Positions 1-7,796 of a stretch of DNA of 64,000 nt are shown here, piece after piece (position 1 is the first letter of the stretch; each line of letters starts with the position of its first letter). The notes beneath the pieces are model-generated. The model saw only the letters and a list, made by a program, of their open reading frames with translations, was not told the DNA's origin and searched no databases. Made by a program: the position numbers and the translations under genes. This DNA comes from 3107 sp965216225 (lineage in GTDB: Bacteria; Pseudomonadota; Alphaproteobacteria; Rhodobacterales; Rhodobacteraceae), in assembly GCA_965216225.1 (NCBI GenBank), contig CBDCFF010000020.1, positions 17,076 through 81,075 on the forward strand, read 5' to 3'.

Positions 1-1
1 T

Positions 2-274
2 CTGACCTGGAAAATGCGCGAGGGCGCAACCCTGGGCGAAGCGCTGGAAAGCAGCCTCGACGACCTCGACGGTTTTTTCACCTTTGTCGTCGGCGCCAGG
101 GACGGGTTCGGCGTGGTGCGTGACCCGATTGCCTGCAAACCGGCGGTGATGGCCGAGACCGGTCAGTATGTGGCCTTTGGCAGCGAATACCGCGCATTGG
201 TGAACCTGCCGGGGATCGAAGCCGCCCGCGTCTGGGAACCCGAACCGGCAACCGTTTATTTCTGGAGCCACTGA
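2..274 (+). CDS. mgsA: N-methylglutamate synthase subunit A, glutamine amidotransferase-like (3' part only)
   Basis: The gene enters from the left edge; only the last 90 codons are present. The residues (SSLDDLDGFFTFVVGARDGFGVVRDPIACKP) are the C-terminal part of a class II glutamine amidotransferase domain of the GlxB/MgsA type. That domain resembles the N-terminal domain of glutamate synthase and, in this family, supplies ammonia or handles the glutamyl group. The stop codon is one base before the start of the next gene, which carries the GXGXG domain, so the two are clearly one operon. The name follows from the A-B-C-gmaS order; glxB is the alternative name for the same family. The catalytic N-terminal cysteine lies outside the window. 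Confidence 0.75.
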   Translation: MTWKMREGATLGEALESSLDDLDGFFTFVVGARDGFGVVRDPIACKPAVMAETGQYVAFGSEYRALVNLPGIEAARVWEPEPATVYFWSH

Positions 275-275
275 A

Positions 276-980
276 ATGCAGACATATGATGTCGCCGGGA
301 ATGGCCTGCGCGGCCTGAACGCGACCTTGCAGGCGCTGAACGGCGGGACCGGGCAGACCGGGCGGACCGCCGCTCAGACAGAATGGAAGGTGATCAACCC
401 CAGGGGCAGCCATGCCGTCGCGGTGGGTCTGGATGCGCCTGTGGAAGTGATCGTGAAAGGCTCCACCGGTTATTATTGCGCCGGCATGAACCAGCGGGCG
501 ACCGTGCGGGTAGAGGGATCGGTCGGCCCCGGCGTGGCCGAGAACATGATGTCCGGCGCCGTGATCGTCGAAGGCGACGCCAGCCAGTATGCCGGGGCCA
601 CCGGTCATGGCGGCCTGCTGGTGATCAAGGGCAACGCCGGCTCTCGCTGCGGCATCTCGATGAAAGGTATCGACATCGTGGTGCATGGCAATATCGGCCA
701 CATGTCCGCCTTCATGGCGCAGGCGGGAAACCTTGTGGTCTGCGGTGACGCCAGCGACGCGCTTGGCGATTCGCTCTATGAGGCGCGGCTTTTCGTGCGC
801 GGCTCTGTCAAAAGCCTCGGCGCCGATTGCATCGAGAAGGAAATGCGCCCCGAACATGTCGAGGTTCTGAAGGATTTGCTGGAGCGCACCGGTTCCGATG
901 CCCGCGCCGAAGAATTCAGACGCTATGGCTCGGCCCGCAAGCTCTATAATTTCAACATTGACAACGCCGCCGCCTACTGA
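276..980 (+). CDS. mgsB: N-methylglutamate synthase subunit B (GXGXG / GltB C-terminal-like protein)
   Basis: A 234-residue protein. Most of its length (about 60-200) shows the repeating G-x-V-x-V-x-G-x-x-G pattern of the right-handed beta-helix found at the C-terminus of glutamate synthase, for example VRVEGSVGPGVAENMMSG and LLVIKGNAGSRCGISMKG. In the three-subunit N-methylglutamate synthase this domain is a separate protein; it joins the amidotransferase and FMN subunits and has no known catalytic residues. It follows mgsA by one base and precedes mgsC by about 20 bases. GlxC is the alternative family name. Assignment to methylamine metabolism comes from the gmaS-like gene two places downstream. 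Confidence 0.8.
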   Translation: MQTYDVAGNGLRGLNATLQALNGGTGQTGRTAAQTEWKVINPRGSHAVAVGLDAPVEVIVKGSTGYYCAGMNQRATVRVEGSVGPGVAENMMSGAVIVEGDASQYAGATGHGGLLVIKGNAGSRCGISMKGIDIVVHGNIGHMSAFMAQAGNLVVCGDASDALGDSLYEARLFVRGSVKSLGADCIEKEMRPEHVEVLKDLLERTGSDARAEEFRRYGSARKLYNFNIDNAAAY

Positions 981-1000
981 GGACGAGGGTATGTAAAGAC

Positions 1001-2329
1001 ATGGACAATCAGATCCCCCGGACGCTGCCGATCCGGTCGGCCACCTTCACCAGCGAAGTGAACGCCGAAATCCGCCGCGCCGCGGCCACCGGCATCTATG
1101 ACATTCGCGGCGGCGGGGCCAAGCGCCGGGTGCCCCATTTCGACGACCTGCTGTTTCTGGGCGCCTCGGTTTCCCGCTATCCGCTCGAAGGCTACCGGGA
1201 GCGTTGCGACACCTCCGTCACGCTGGGGACGCGCTTTGCCGGAAAGCCCATGGAACTGGACATCCCCATCACCATTGCGGGCATGAGCTTTGGCGCGCTG
1301 TCGGGTCCGGCCAAGGAGGCTCTGGGCCGTGGCGCAAGTGCGGCGGGCACCTCGACCACCACCGGCGATGGCGGCATGACGCCGGAGGAGCGCGGCCATT
1401 CCACCAGGCTGGTCTATCAGTACCTGCCATCGCGCTATGGCATGAACCCCGACGACCTGCGCAAGGCTGACGCGATAGAGGTCGTGGTGGGCCAGGGGGC
1501 CAAGCCGGGCGGCGGCGGGATGTTGCTGGGCCGGAAAATCTCTGACCGGGTGGCCGAAATGCGCACCCTGCCCAGGGGAATCGACCAGCGCTCTGCCTGT
1601 CGTCACCCGGACTGGACCGGGCCGGATGACTTGGCAATCAAAATCCTCGAATTGCGCGAAATCACCGGTTGGCGGGTGCCGGTCCATGTCAAGGTTGGCG
1701 CGACCCGGCCCTACTACGACACCGCGCTGGCAATCAAGGCCGGGGCCGATGTCGTCGTGATGGACGGGATGCAGGGCGGCACCGCCGCCACCCAGGATGT
1801 GTTCATCGAACATGTGGGCCTGCCGACCCTGTCCTGCATCCGCCCCGCCGTGCAGGCGTTGCAGGACATGGGCGTGCATCGCGAGGTGCAACTGGTGATC
1901 TCGGGCGGTATCCGCACCGGGGCCGATGTGGCCAAGGCGCTGGCGCTTGGCGCGGATGCGGTTGCCATCGGCACCGCCGCCCTGGTGGCGCTCGGCGACA
2001 ACGACCCGAAACGGGAGGCCGAGTATCGGGAGCTCGGGACCACTGCCGGGGCCTATGACGACTGGCACGAAGGCCGGGATCCGGCGGGCATCACCACGCA
2101 GGACCCGGACCTGGCGGCGCGGCTCGATCCGGTCGAGGCCGGGCGGCGTCTGCGCAACTATCTCAGGGTGATGACGCTGGAGGCACAGACAATCGCCCGC
2201 GCCTGCGGCAAGAACCACCTGCACAATCTGGAACCCGAGGACCTCTGCGCCCTGACCATCGAGGCCGCCGCGATGGCGCGGGTGCCGCTGGCCGGCACCG
2301 ACTGGTATCCGGGCAGGGCCGGGTTCTGA
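1001..2329 (+). CDS. mgsC: N-methylglutamate synthase subunit C (FMN-binding glutamate synthase-like)
   Basis: A 442-residue TIM-barrel protein of the GltB2/FMN-binding glutamate synthase family. The typical segments are GMSFGALSGPAKEALGRGA (about 90), VPVHVKVGATRPYYDTALA (about 225), VVMDGMQGGTAATQD and ISGGIRTGADVAKALALGADAVAIGTAAL (flavin phosphate binding, about 300-330). Where canonical glutamate synthases carry the cysteines of a 3Fe-4S cluster, this protein reads GAYDDWHEGRDPAGITTQDP, so that cluster is probably absent. As best I recall this holds for many relatives and is not damage. In the pathway the complex makes N-methylglutamate from methylamine-derived glutamyl groups. RBS-like GGACGAGGG precedes the start. 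Confidence 0.8.
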   Translation: MDNQIPRTLPIRSATFTSEVNAEIRRAAATGIYDIRGGGAKRRVPHFDDLLFLGASVSRYPLEGYRERCDTSVTLGTRFAGKPMELDIPITIAGMSFGALSGPAKEALGRGASAAGTSTTTGDGGMTPEERGHSTRLVYQYLPSRYGMNPDDLRKADAIEVVVGQGAKPGGGGMLLGRKISDRVAEMRTLPRGIDQRSACRHPDWTGPDDLAIKILELREITGWRVPVHVKVGATRPYYDTALAIKAGADVVVMDGMQGGTAATQDVFIEHVGLPTLSCIRPAVQALQDMGVHREVQLVISGGIRTGADVAKALALGADAVAIGTAALVALGDNDPKREAEYRELGTTAGAYDDWHEGRDPAGITTQDPDLAARLDPVEAGRRLRNYLRVMTLEAQTIARACGKNHLHNLEPEDLCALTIEAAAMARVPLAGTDWYPGRAGF

Positions 2330-2415
2330 TCCGTTCGGGTGCGGCCCCCTTTCCGGCCCCGGTTGGCGCCGCGCCCCCTGCTTTTTGAAGATCAACAAGA
2401 AAAGGAAAGCCAACC

Positions 2416-3747
2416 ATGACGACAAACTTGGAAGCCTTCGCAAAAGCAAACGACATCAAATATTTCATGATCTCCTTCACGGACCTGTTCGGCGGGCAGC
2501 GGGCCAAGCTGGTGCCCATGCAGGTGATCGCGGACATGCAGAAGGATGGCGCCGGTTTCGCGGGCTTTGCCACATGGCTTGACATGACGCCCGCGCATCC
2601 CGACATGCTGGCCGTACCGGACCCTTCCTCGGTCATCCGGTTGCCGTGGAAACCCGAGGTCGCCTGGGTTGCGGGCAATTGCGTGATGGAAGGCGAAGAT
2701 GTCGCCCAGGCCCCGCGCAACGTGCTGCGCCGCCTGATTGACGAAGCCGCCGTCGAAGGGCTGCATGTGAAAACCGGGATCGAGGCGGAATTCTTCCTGC
2801 TCACCCCGGATGGAGAGCGCATATCGGACCCCTTCGATACTGCGCAGAAGCCCTGTTACGACCAGCAGGCGGTGATGCGCCGCTATGATGTGGTGCGCGA
2901 GATCTGCGACTACATGCTGGAACTCGGCTGGGGCCCTTACCAGAACGACCACGAAGACGCCAACGGCCAGTTCGAAATGAACTGGGAGTTCGACGACGCG
3001 CTGCGCACCGCCGACAAGCATTCCTTCTTCAAGTTCATGACCAGATCGGTGGCCGAAAAACACGGTTTGCGCGCCACTTTCATGCCGAAACCGGTCGAGG
3101 GACTGACGGGCAATGGCTGCCATGCCCATATTTCGGTCTGGGACGCGCCGGGGGCGGACGCAGGAACCAATGTCTTCGCCACCGACAGGGGCGAGGGTCC
3201 GACCGGCGAACTGGGGCTTTCCGAACAGGGCAGGCATTTCCTTGGCGGGATCATGAAACACGCCTCGGCGCTGGCGGCAATCACCAACCCGACGGTGAAC
3301 TCCTACAAGCGCATCAACGCGCCGCGCACCATGTCGGGCGCGACCTGGGCGCCGAACACGGTGACATGGACCGGCAACAACCGCACCCACATGGTTCGCG
3401 TCCCCGGTCCGGGAAGGTTCGAACTGCGTCTGGCCGACGGGGCGACAAACCCCTATCTGTTGCAGGCGGTGATCATCGCTGCCGGGCTTTCGGGCATCCG
3501 CTCGAAGGCCGATCCGGGCAAGCGGTGGGATATTGACATGTATGCCGAAGGCCACAAGGTCCGCGGCGCACCGAAACTGCCCCTGAACATGCTCGACGCG
3601 CTGCGCGAATACGACAGGGACAGGGAGCTGAAGGCAATGATGGGCGAGGCGTTCTCGGCCGCCTTTCTGAAGATGAAACAACAGGAATGGAACTCGTTCG
3701 TTTCCCACTTCTCCCGCTGGGAAAAGGAAAACACGCTGGACATCTGA
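2416..3747 (+). CDS. gmaS: glutamine synthetase family protein, probably gamma-glutamylmethylamide synthetase
   Basis: A 443-residue type III glutamine synthetase-like enzyme. Metal- and ATP-binding segments are visible: GIEAEFFLL (about 118), NDHEDANGQFEMNWE (about 177), NGCHAHISVW (about 235, the NxxHxH motif), NSYKRINAPRTMSG (about 295) and RVPGPGRFELRLADG (about 330). The start is preceded by AAGGAAAG. The sequence closely resembles GmaS/GlnT proteins, which ATP-dependently join methylamine to glutamate. Its position directly after mgsABC supports this over ordinary glutamine synthesis. The mgdABCD dehydrogenase genes that often accompany these genes do not follow; an IS element starts 82 bases downstream. 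Confidence 0.75.
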   Translation: MTTNLEAFAKANDIKYFMISFTDLFGGQRAKLVPMQVIADMQKDGAGFAGFATWLDMTPAHPDMLAVPDPSSVIRLPWKPEVAWVAGNCVMEGEDVAQAPRNVLRRLIDEAAVEGLHVKTGIEAEFFLLTPDGERISDPFDTAQKPCYDQQAVMRRYDVVREICDYMLELGWGPYQNDHEDANGQFEMNWEFDDALRTADKHSFFKFMTRSVAEKHGLRATFMPKPVEGLTGNGCHAHISVWDAPGADAGTNVFATDRGEGPTGELGLSEQGRHFLGGIMKHASALAAITNPTVNSYKRINAPRTMSGATWAPNTVTWTGNNRTHMVRVPGPGRFELRLADGATNPYLLQAVIIAAGLSGIRSKADPGKRWDIDMYAEGHKVRGAPKLPLNMLDALREYDRDRELKAMMGEAFSAAFLKMKQQEWNSFVSHFSRWEKENTLDI

Positions 3748-3828
3748 GGATTGCGTTTCGGCCAGTCTGACCGCCCGGCTCAGTGCCCGAAAGTATCAGG
3801 GTATATATAGCCCCGACAACGAAAATTA

Positions 3829-3896
3829 GGGTCAGGACCCATTGACTTTGTTTTGAACGTGTGAATCAGTGTTCTGCAAAACGGAGTAGTGACATG
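3829..3896 (+). mobile_element. IS5-family (IS427-like) left-end fragment
   Basis: These 68 bases start with GGGTCAGGACCCATTGAC and end with the ATG of the transposase. They match almost base for base the left ends of the copies at 56892 (reverse) and 63633. A TA dinucleotide (3827-3828), the usual target, precedes it. Right after the ATG the sequence switches to the end of an IS256-like element, so the rest of this copy was lost or displaced. Confidence 0.85.
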
Positions 3897-4367
3897 GAGT
3901 TATAGCCGAAAGTTGGTTATGGCGCTGATTGGCGGCCTATCATGGCGTTGTTCACGCGCCGCAATTCTCAGCAGAGAAAAGGATATGCCACATGACGAAG
4001 TCTACCATCACGCCGTTGCCCGGTCCATCGGGATTTTCGTCTGACCCGCTGACCGACATCCTGCAAACCGGCGCGCGCCAACTGCTCAAACAGGCGGTGG
4101 AAGCGGAATTGGCCACGCTCCTCGCCGCCCATGCCCGCGAGGTGACGGACGACGGCCGTGCGCGGCTGGTGCGCCATGGTCATCTGCCCGAGCGCGAGGT
4201 TATGACCGGCATCGGCCCGACAGCAGTGAAGGCGCCGCGGGTGCGGGACCGGGGCAATGTGGACGAAAAGATCCGTTTCGCCTCGTCGATCTTGCCGCCC
4301 TGGCTGCGCAAGACCAGATCGATTGAGGAACTGCTGCCGTGGCTCTATCTCAAGATATCTGTCCTGG

Positions 4368-5283
4368 TCAAGGTTTGATTTTGGACCACTGGCGGTTTTC
4401 GCGGATCAAGGTATTTGCGAGGATGATGAGCTTGCGCATGATTGCCACAAGGGCGACCTTGGCTTTCTTGCCCTTTTGACGCAAAGCCTTGTAGACGCAG
4501 GTGAGTTGGGAATTGCAGCGCGCTGCGACGAGGGCGGGCATGTAGAGCGCCTGGCGAAGCCCGGCTCGTCCGCCTCCGATTTTCGCTCTGGCTGTCCATT
4601 TGCCGGACGTGCGCACGAAGGGAGCCAGGCCCGCAAGCGCGGCGGCCTGCTTGGGCGTCAAGGTTCCGATCTCCGGCATTTCGATGAGTATTGCGACGGC
4701 AGGGGATCGACCGCAGGATCTCGAACTGTCTGGCAAGCTTTGCATCCTCGCAGATACGCTTCTTCAACTCGGCATCGAGTTGGGCAAGTTGCTTTGCAAT
4801 CTGGCGCATCCTGGTTTTCAGTTGCGCCTTGACGAGTGTGTTGCGCGCACCGCAGAGCCGGTTCCGGCAGGCAGTCTGGTCCTTGATGAGAGCGCTCCGG
4901 GCGACATGCACCTCCCGCAGATCGTTCATGGGTTCATCGCGCAACGGTGAAGCCTTCAGGTCAAGCATCGCCCCCATGCGGGCCAGCAGTTCCGCATCGA
5001 TCCGGTCAGTTTTGGCGGACTGGCCGACCGCTTCGGCGAAGCGGCGGGCGCGTTTGGGGTTCACCTTGACCATGGCGTGAGCCGTCTTTGAAAGGCGGGC
5101 CTCCAGATCGCGATGATAGCGTCCTGTAGGCTCGTAGACGACGCGGCAGCACTGCGGGCCGATCCGGTTCTTCAGCGTCTTCAGTCCTGTCCGGTCGTTG
5201 GTGAAGCGTTTCGCCTTGCCATCGCTCAGGCGATGGGTGTCGAGATGATCTTTCGAGATGTCGATGCCGATGGTATCATTCAT
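4368..5283 (-). pseudogene. IS110-family DEDD recombinase, frameshifted
   Basis: The start at 5283 gives MNDTIGIDISKDHLDTHRLS. The RuvC-like acidic residues are visible: D in GIDISKD, E in VVYEPTGRY, and both D in AKTDRIDAELLARMG. The second, transposase_20-like domain carries TLTPKQAAALAGLAPFVRTSGKW, the region of the catalytic serine. Near 4700 the frame breaks after FEILRSIP and resumes one frame over with AVAILIEMPEIG. The helix-hairpin-helix glycine segment expected between them is missing, so a small deletion rather than one indel is likely. The element is probably inactive unless complemented. Confidence 0.8.
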
Positions 5284-5422
5284 GACCTTTTCGTCTCCCG
5301 TTCCTGTCATACGAGGCAGGGGTGTTCCCTCCTCCACTATCTGTTCGGGTTCATCAAAAGGGCGGGGGTGATCCATCTTGAGAACGGTCCTCAAAGACCA
5401 GGGCATCATCGATCCATCCCCC

Positions 5423-5486
5423 GCCACCCCTCGGGCCGCTGCAGCGGCCCGAGGGGTGGCATCCGTATCGCACGGATACGAATGCC
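5423..5486 (-). ncRNA. structured upstream end of IS110, candidate bridge-RNA region
   Basis: A perfect 38-bp palindrome (5423-5460, centre at 5441/5442, arms GCCACCCCTCGGGCCGCT) is followed directly by a second stem, 12 bp with one mismatch (5458-5469 with 5475-5486, arms GGCATCCGTATC). Both lie in the noncoding DNA between the element end and the recombinase start. IS110 elements encode a structured guide RNA in this position. That these stems are part of such an RNA is inference; guide loops were not mapped. Confidence 0.4.
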
Positions 5487-6443
5487 TGGGAAATCCAATA
5501 GACAAGGGCATTTCCACGGGCGACTTTCAGGAGGCTCCTGGGGCGCTGTTGGGGCCGAACGCGGCAGGGCTTTCATCGAGCACCATCTCGCGATTGAAAG
5601 CGGACTGGGGGGCGGAGTATGAACGCTGGCAGCGCCGCGATCTCAGCGCCCGGCGTTTCGTCTATGTCCGGGCCGATGGTGTCTGTTTCCAACCGCGTAT
5701 GGAAGAGCAGAAACAATGCGTTCTGGTGCTGATCGGCGCGGATGAGTGGGGCCGCAAGGAGGTTCCGGGCCTCACCGAAGCAGGCAGTCGGCTACCGTGA
5801 AAGCACGCAGAGTTGGCGCGAGTTGCTGCTCGATCTCAAGCGTCGCGGGCTGTCCCACGCCCCCGACCTGGCCATTGGCGACGGCGCCCCAAGGGTTACG
5901 GGGGTTCCGGGCGGCGCTGCGCGAAGTCTTCGGCAGCACCCGGGAACAACGGTGTTGGGTTCACAAGACCGGAAACGTTCTCAACGCCATGCCCAAATCG
6001 GTGCAGGCCAAAGCCAAGGGCCACCTGCATGATATCTGGCAGGCGGAAACGAAGACCGAAGCCGGGGCCGCCTTCGATTTCTTCGTGGAAACCTGTGGCG
6101 CGAAATATGACAAGGCGGTTGGGAAACTGACCAAAGACCGGGCTGTGCTGCTCTCCTTCTACGGCTTCCCTGCTGAGCACTGGAAGCACATCCGAACCAC
6201 GAACCCGATCGAGAGCACCTTCGCCACCGTCCGCCACCGCACCGGCAAAACCAAAGGCTGCCTGAGCCGCAAGACCGGGTTGGCCATGGCATTCAAGCTG
6301 ATGATGTCAGCGCAGGCCAAGTGGCGAAAGCTCGACGGCGCCAACCGCATGCCAGAGATCATCGAAGGGGTTGAGTTCACAGACCGGATCAAGCAAATTC
6401 AAAACGCCGCATGATCACACCATCACCAACTTTCGGGCATAGC

Positions 6444-7487
6444 TGTTCCATCCGGACGATCAGATAGACCCTCGCCGCTCTGGCCTGTTCATGGCAAGAT
6501 CAATCCTGCGTGAGATTCGGGACGGGGGCAGGACATGCTGATTTCTTTGCACAAGCAGGCGACGACGACGCCGAAGATCAGGGCCGCGATCCAGGCGAGT
6601 GATGAACCCGCGTGGATCGTGGCCGAGCGCTATGGCATCTCGGAGCAGACCGTCTGGAGACACCGTCCATGATCGGAGCCACACGGCGCACAGGTTGCAG
6701 ACCACGCTGACACCGGCGCAGGAGGCCGTGGCGGTCTCGCTGAGACAGAGTCTGCTGCTGCCGCTCGACGACCTGCTCGCCGTGGTCCGCGAGTTTCTCA
6801 ACCCGACCGTCTCGCGCTCCGGGCTGGACCGATGCCTGCGCCGTCATGGGCTCGGCTCCCTCCGTGACCTGAAGCCGAAGGTGGCGAAGCCCGCGCACAA
6901 GCCTTGCAAGGCATACGAGCCCGGCTACATCCACATCGACGTGAAATACCTGCCGCAGATAGCCGATGAGGAGAAGCGCCGGTATCTGTTCGTCGCGATC
7001 GACCGCGCCACCCGCCGGGTCTTCGTGCGCATCCACCCGGCGAAGACTGCCGCCAACGCCCGCCGGTTCCTGCGCGATCTGGAGCGCGCCGCCCCGATGC
7101 GGATCACCCGCGTGCTGACGGACAATGGCAAGGAGTTCACCGACAGGCTCTTCGGCCTTCGCCGCCGCGCCGCGACCGGCAATCATGAGTTCGACCGCCT
7201 CTGCGCCGGGTTCGGGATCGAGCATCGCCTGGCCCCACCGATGCGGCCGCAGACCAACGGCATGGTCGAGCGGTTCAACGGACGGATCGAGGACGTGCTC
7301 CAGAGCCACCGTTTCCGCAGCGGCGAGGACCTCGAACAGACGCTTCTCCGCTACGTCCGCCTCTACAACGGCCAGCTGCCGCAATCCGTTCTGAAAGGCC
7401 GCACGCCAATCGATGCGCTCAAGGACTGGCATCAAGAAAAGCCCGAACTCTTCAGAAAGAAGCCGTACAATCACACGGGATGTGACA
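6444..7487 (+). mobile_element. IS481-family element, copy 1
   Basis: The ends are TGTTCCATCC at 6444 and CGGGATGTGACA at 7476-7487; the inverse of the latter, TGTCACATCCCG, pairs with the left end of the intact copy (TGTTCCATCCCG). The length is 1044 bp against 1059 bp for the intact copy at 49107. No target duplication is seen. The left end abuts the IS256-like remnant and the right end abuts the tail of a LacI-type gene. Confidence 0.85.
6535..7487 (+). pseudogene. IS481-family transposase, 5' frameshift (copy 1)
   Basis: Starts with MISLHKQATTTPKIRAAI, equivalent to MVIQLHKQATTTPKVRSAL of the intact copy. The frame breaks after QTVWRHRP, where about 8 bases are missing from the helix-turn-helix region, and resumes at DRSHTAHRLQTTLTPAQEA. 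The rest is complete, with D of YIHIDVKYLPQ, D of VLTDNGKEF and E of NGMVERFNGRIED as the DDE set. There is no stop inside the element: the frame runs on to 7714 through the LacI remnant. Confidence 0.85.
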
Positions 7488-7714
7488 GGCGGCGGGCGCC
7501 GGACGATCTGTCGGTCATGGGAACAGGCGACTTTGTCGGCTCGAACGAGGCGGAACCGCCGCTTGCGACGGTTCGTATCCCCGCCCGCCGGATTGGTCAG
7601 CACGCGGGCGAAGCCATCGTGGACCGGATCATGAACCCGAATCGCGAAATATCCCGGCAGGCTTGCGAAGTTCAACCGGTGGAACGGGCAACATGCAGGA
7701 GGTTGACCGGCTGA
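7488..7714 (+). pseudogene. LacI-family transcriptional regulator, C-terminal remnant
   Basis: The segment begins with APDDLSVMGTGDFVGSNEAE and continues PPLATVRIPARRIGQHAGEA, which is the end of the sugar-binding-like domain of LacI/GalR regulators (compare the common pattern P-x-D-x-S-V-x-G-F-D-D ... P-x-L-T-T-V-x-x-P). The DNA-binding domain and most of the effector domain are missing; IS481 copy 1 stands where they should be. The fragment is in frame with the transposase, giving a chimeric reading frame. What it regulated cannot be told. Confidence 0.65.
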
Positions 7715-7796
7715 GGGCATCCCCCGCCGCCAGACCGGTTCACGCCGGTGCCGAAGGGGCCGGGGGGCGTCGTGGCGGCATCGCGGTGGCGTCATG

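Larger units (their letters stand above)
4355..5506 (-). mobile_element. IS110-family element inserted in the IS256-like transposase
   Basis: The insertion splits the IS256 codons between LYLK and GIST. CAAG occurs at both junctions (4351-4354 and 5503-5506), either a shared core or a short duplication; IS110 elements do not normally have inverted repeats, and none are seen. The element holds one recombinase gene on the minus strand and about 220 bp of noncoding DNA upstream of it (5284-5506). In the IS110 group this upstream noncoding end is where the bridge RNA is encoded. Confidence 0.8.
3992..6414 (+). pseudogene. IS256-family transposase, split and frameshifted
   Basis: The 5' part (3992 to about 4354) encodes TPLPGPSGFSSDPLTDI, then an N-terminal region ending in RSIEELLPWLYLK. 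The frame resumes after the IS110 with GISTGDFQEAPGALLG (about 5507) and continues through VRADGVCFQPRMEEQ. Further frameshifts occur near 5775 and 5890. The last segment, LREVFGSTREQRCWVHKTGNVLN through NPIESTFATVRHRT to the stop at 6414, holds the catalytic C-terminal part typical of IS256/MULE transposases. An insertion plus at least two frameshifts make the gene nonfunctional. Confidence 0.85.
3897..6443 (+). mobile_element. IS256-like element, decayed, with an IS110 inserted in it
   Basis: The ends are imperfect inverted repeats: TATAGCCGAAAGTTGGTTATGG near 3903 and, on the other strand near 6443, TATGCCCGAAAGTTGGTGATGG. Between them lies a broken IS256-type (mutator-type) transposase gene. 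Removing the IS110 insertion (about 4355-5506) would leave about 1.4 kb, the usual IS256 size. An IS481 copy abuts the right end with no gap. Confidence 0.8.

Noticed and set aside
1669..2058. Secondary frames inside mgsC and similar ones inside secA, argJ and the glycosyltransferases
   Set aside because: All overlap conserved genes in another frame and show no family features.
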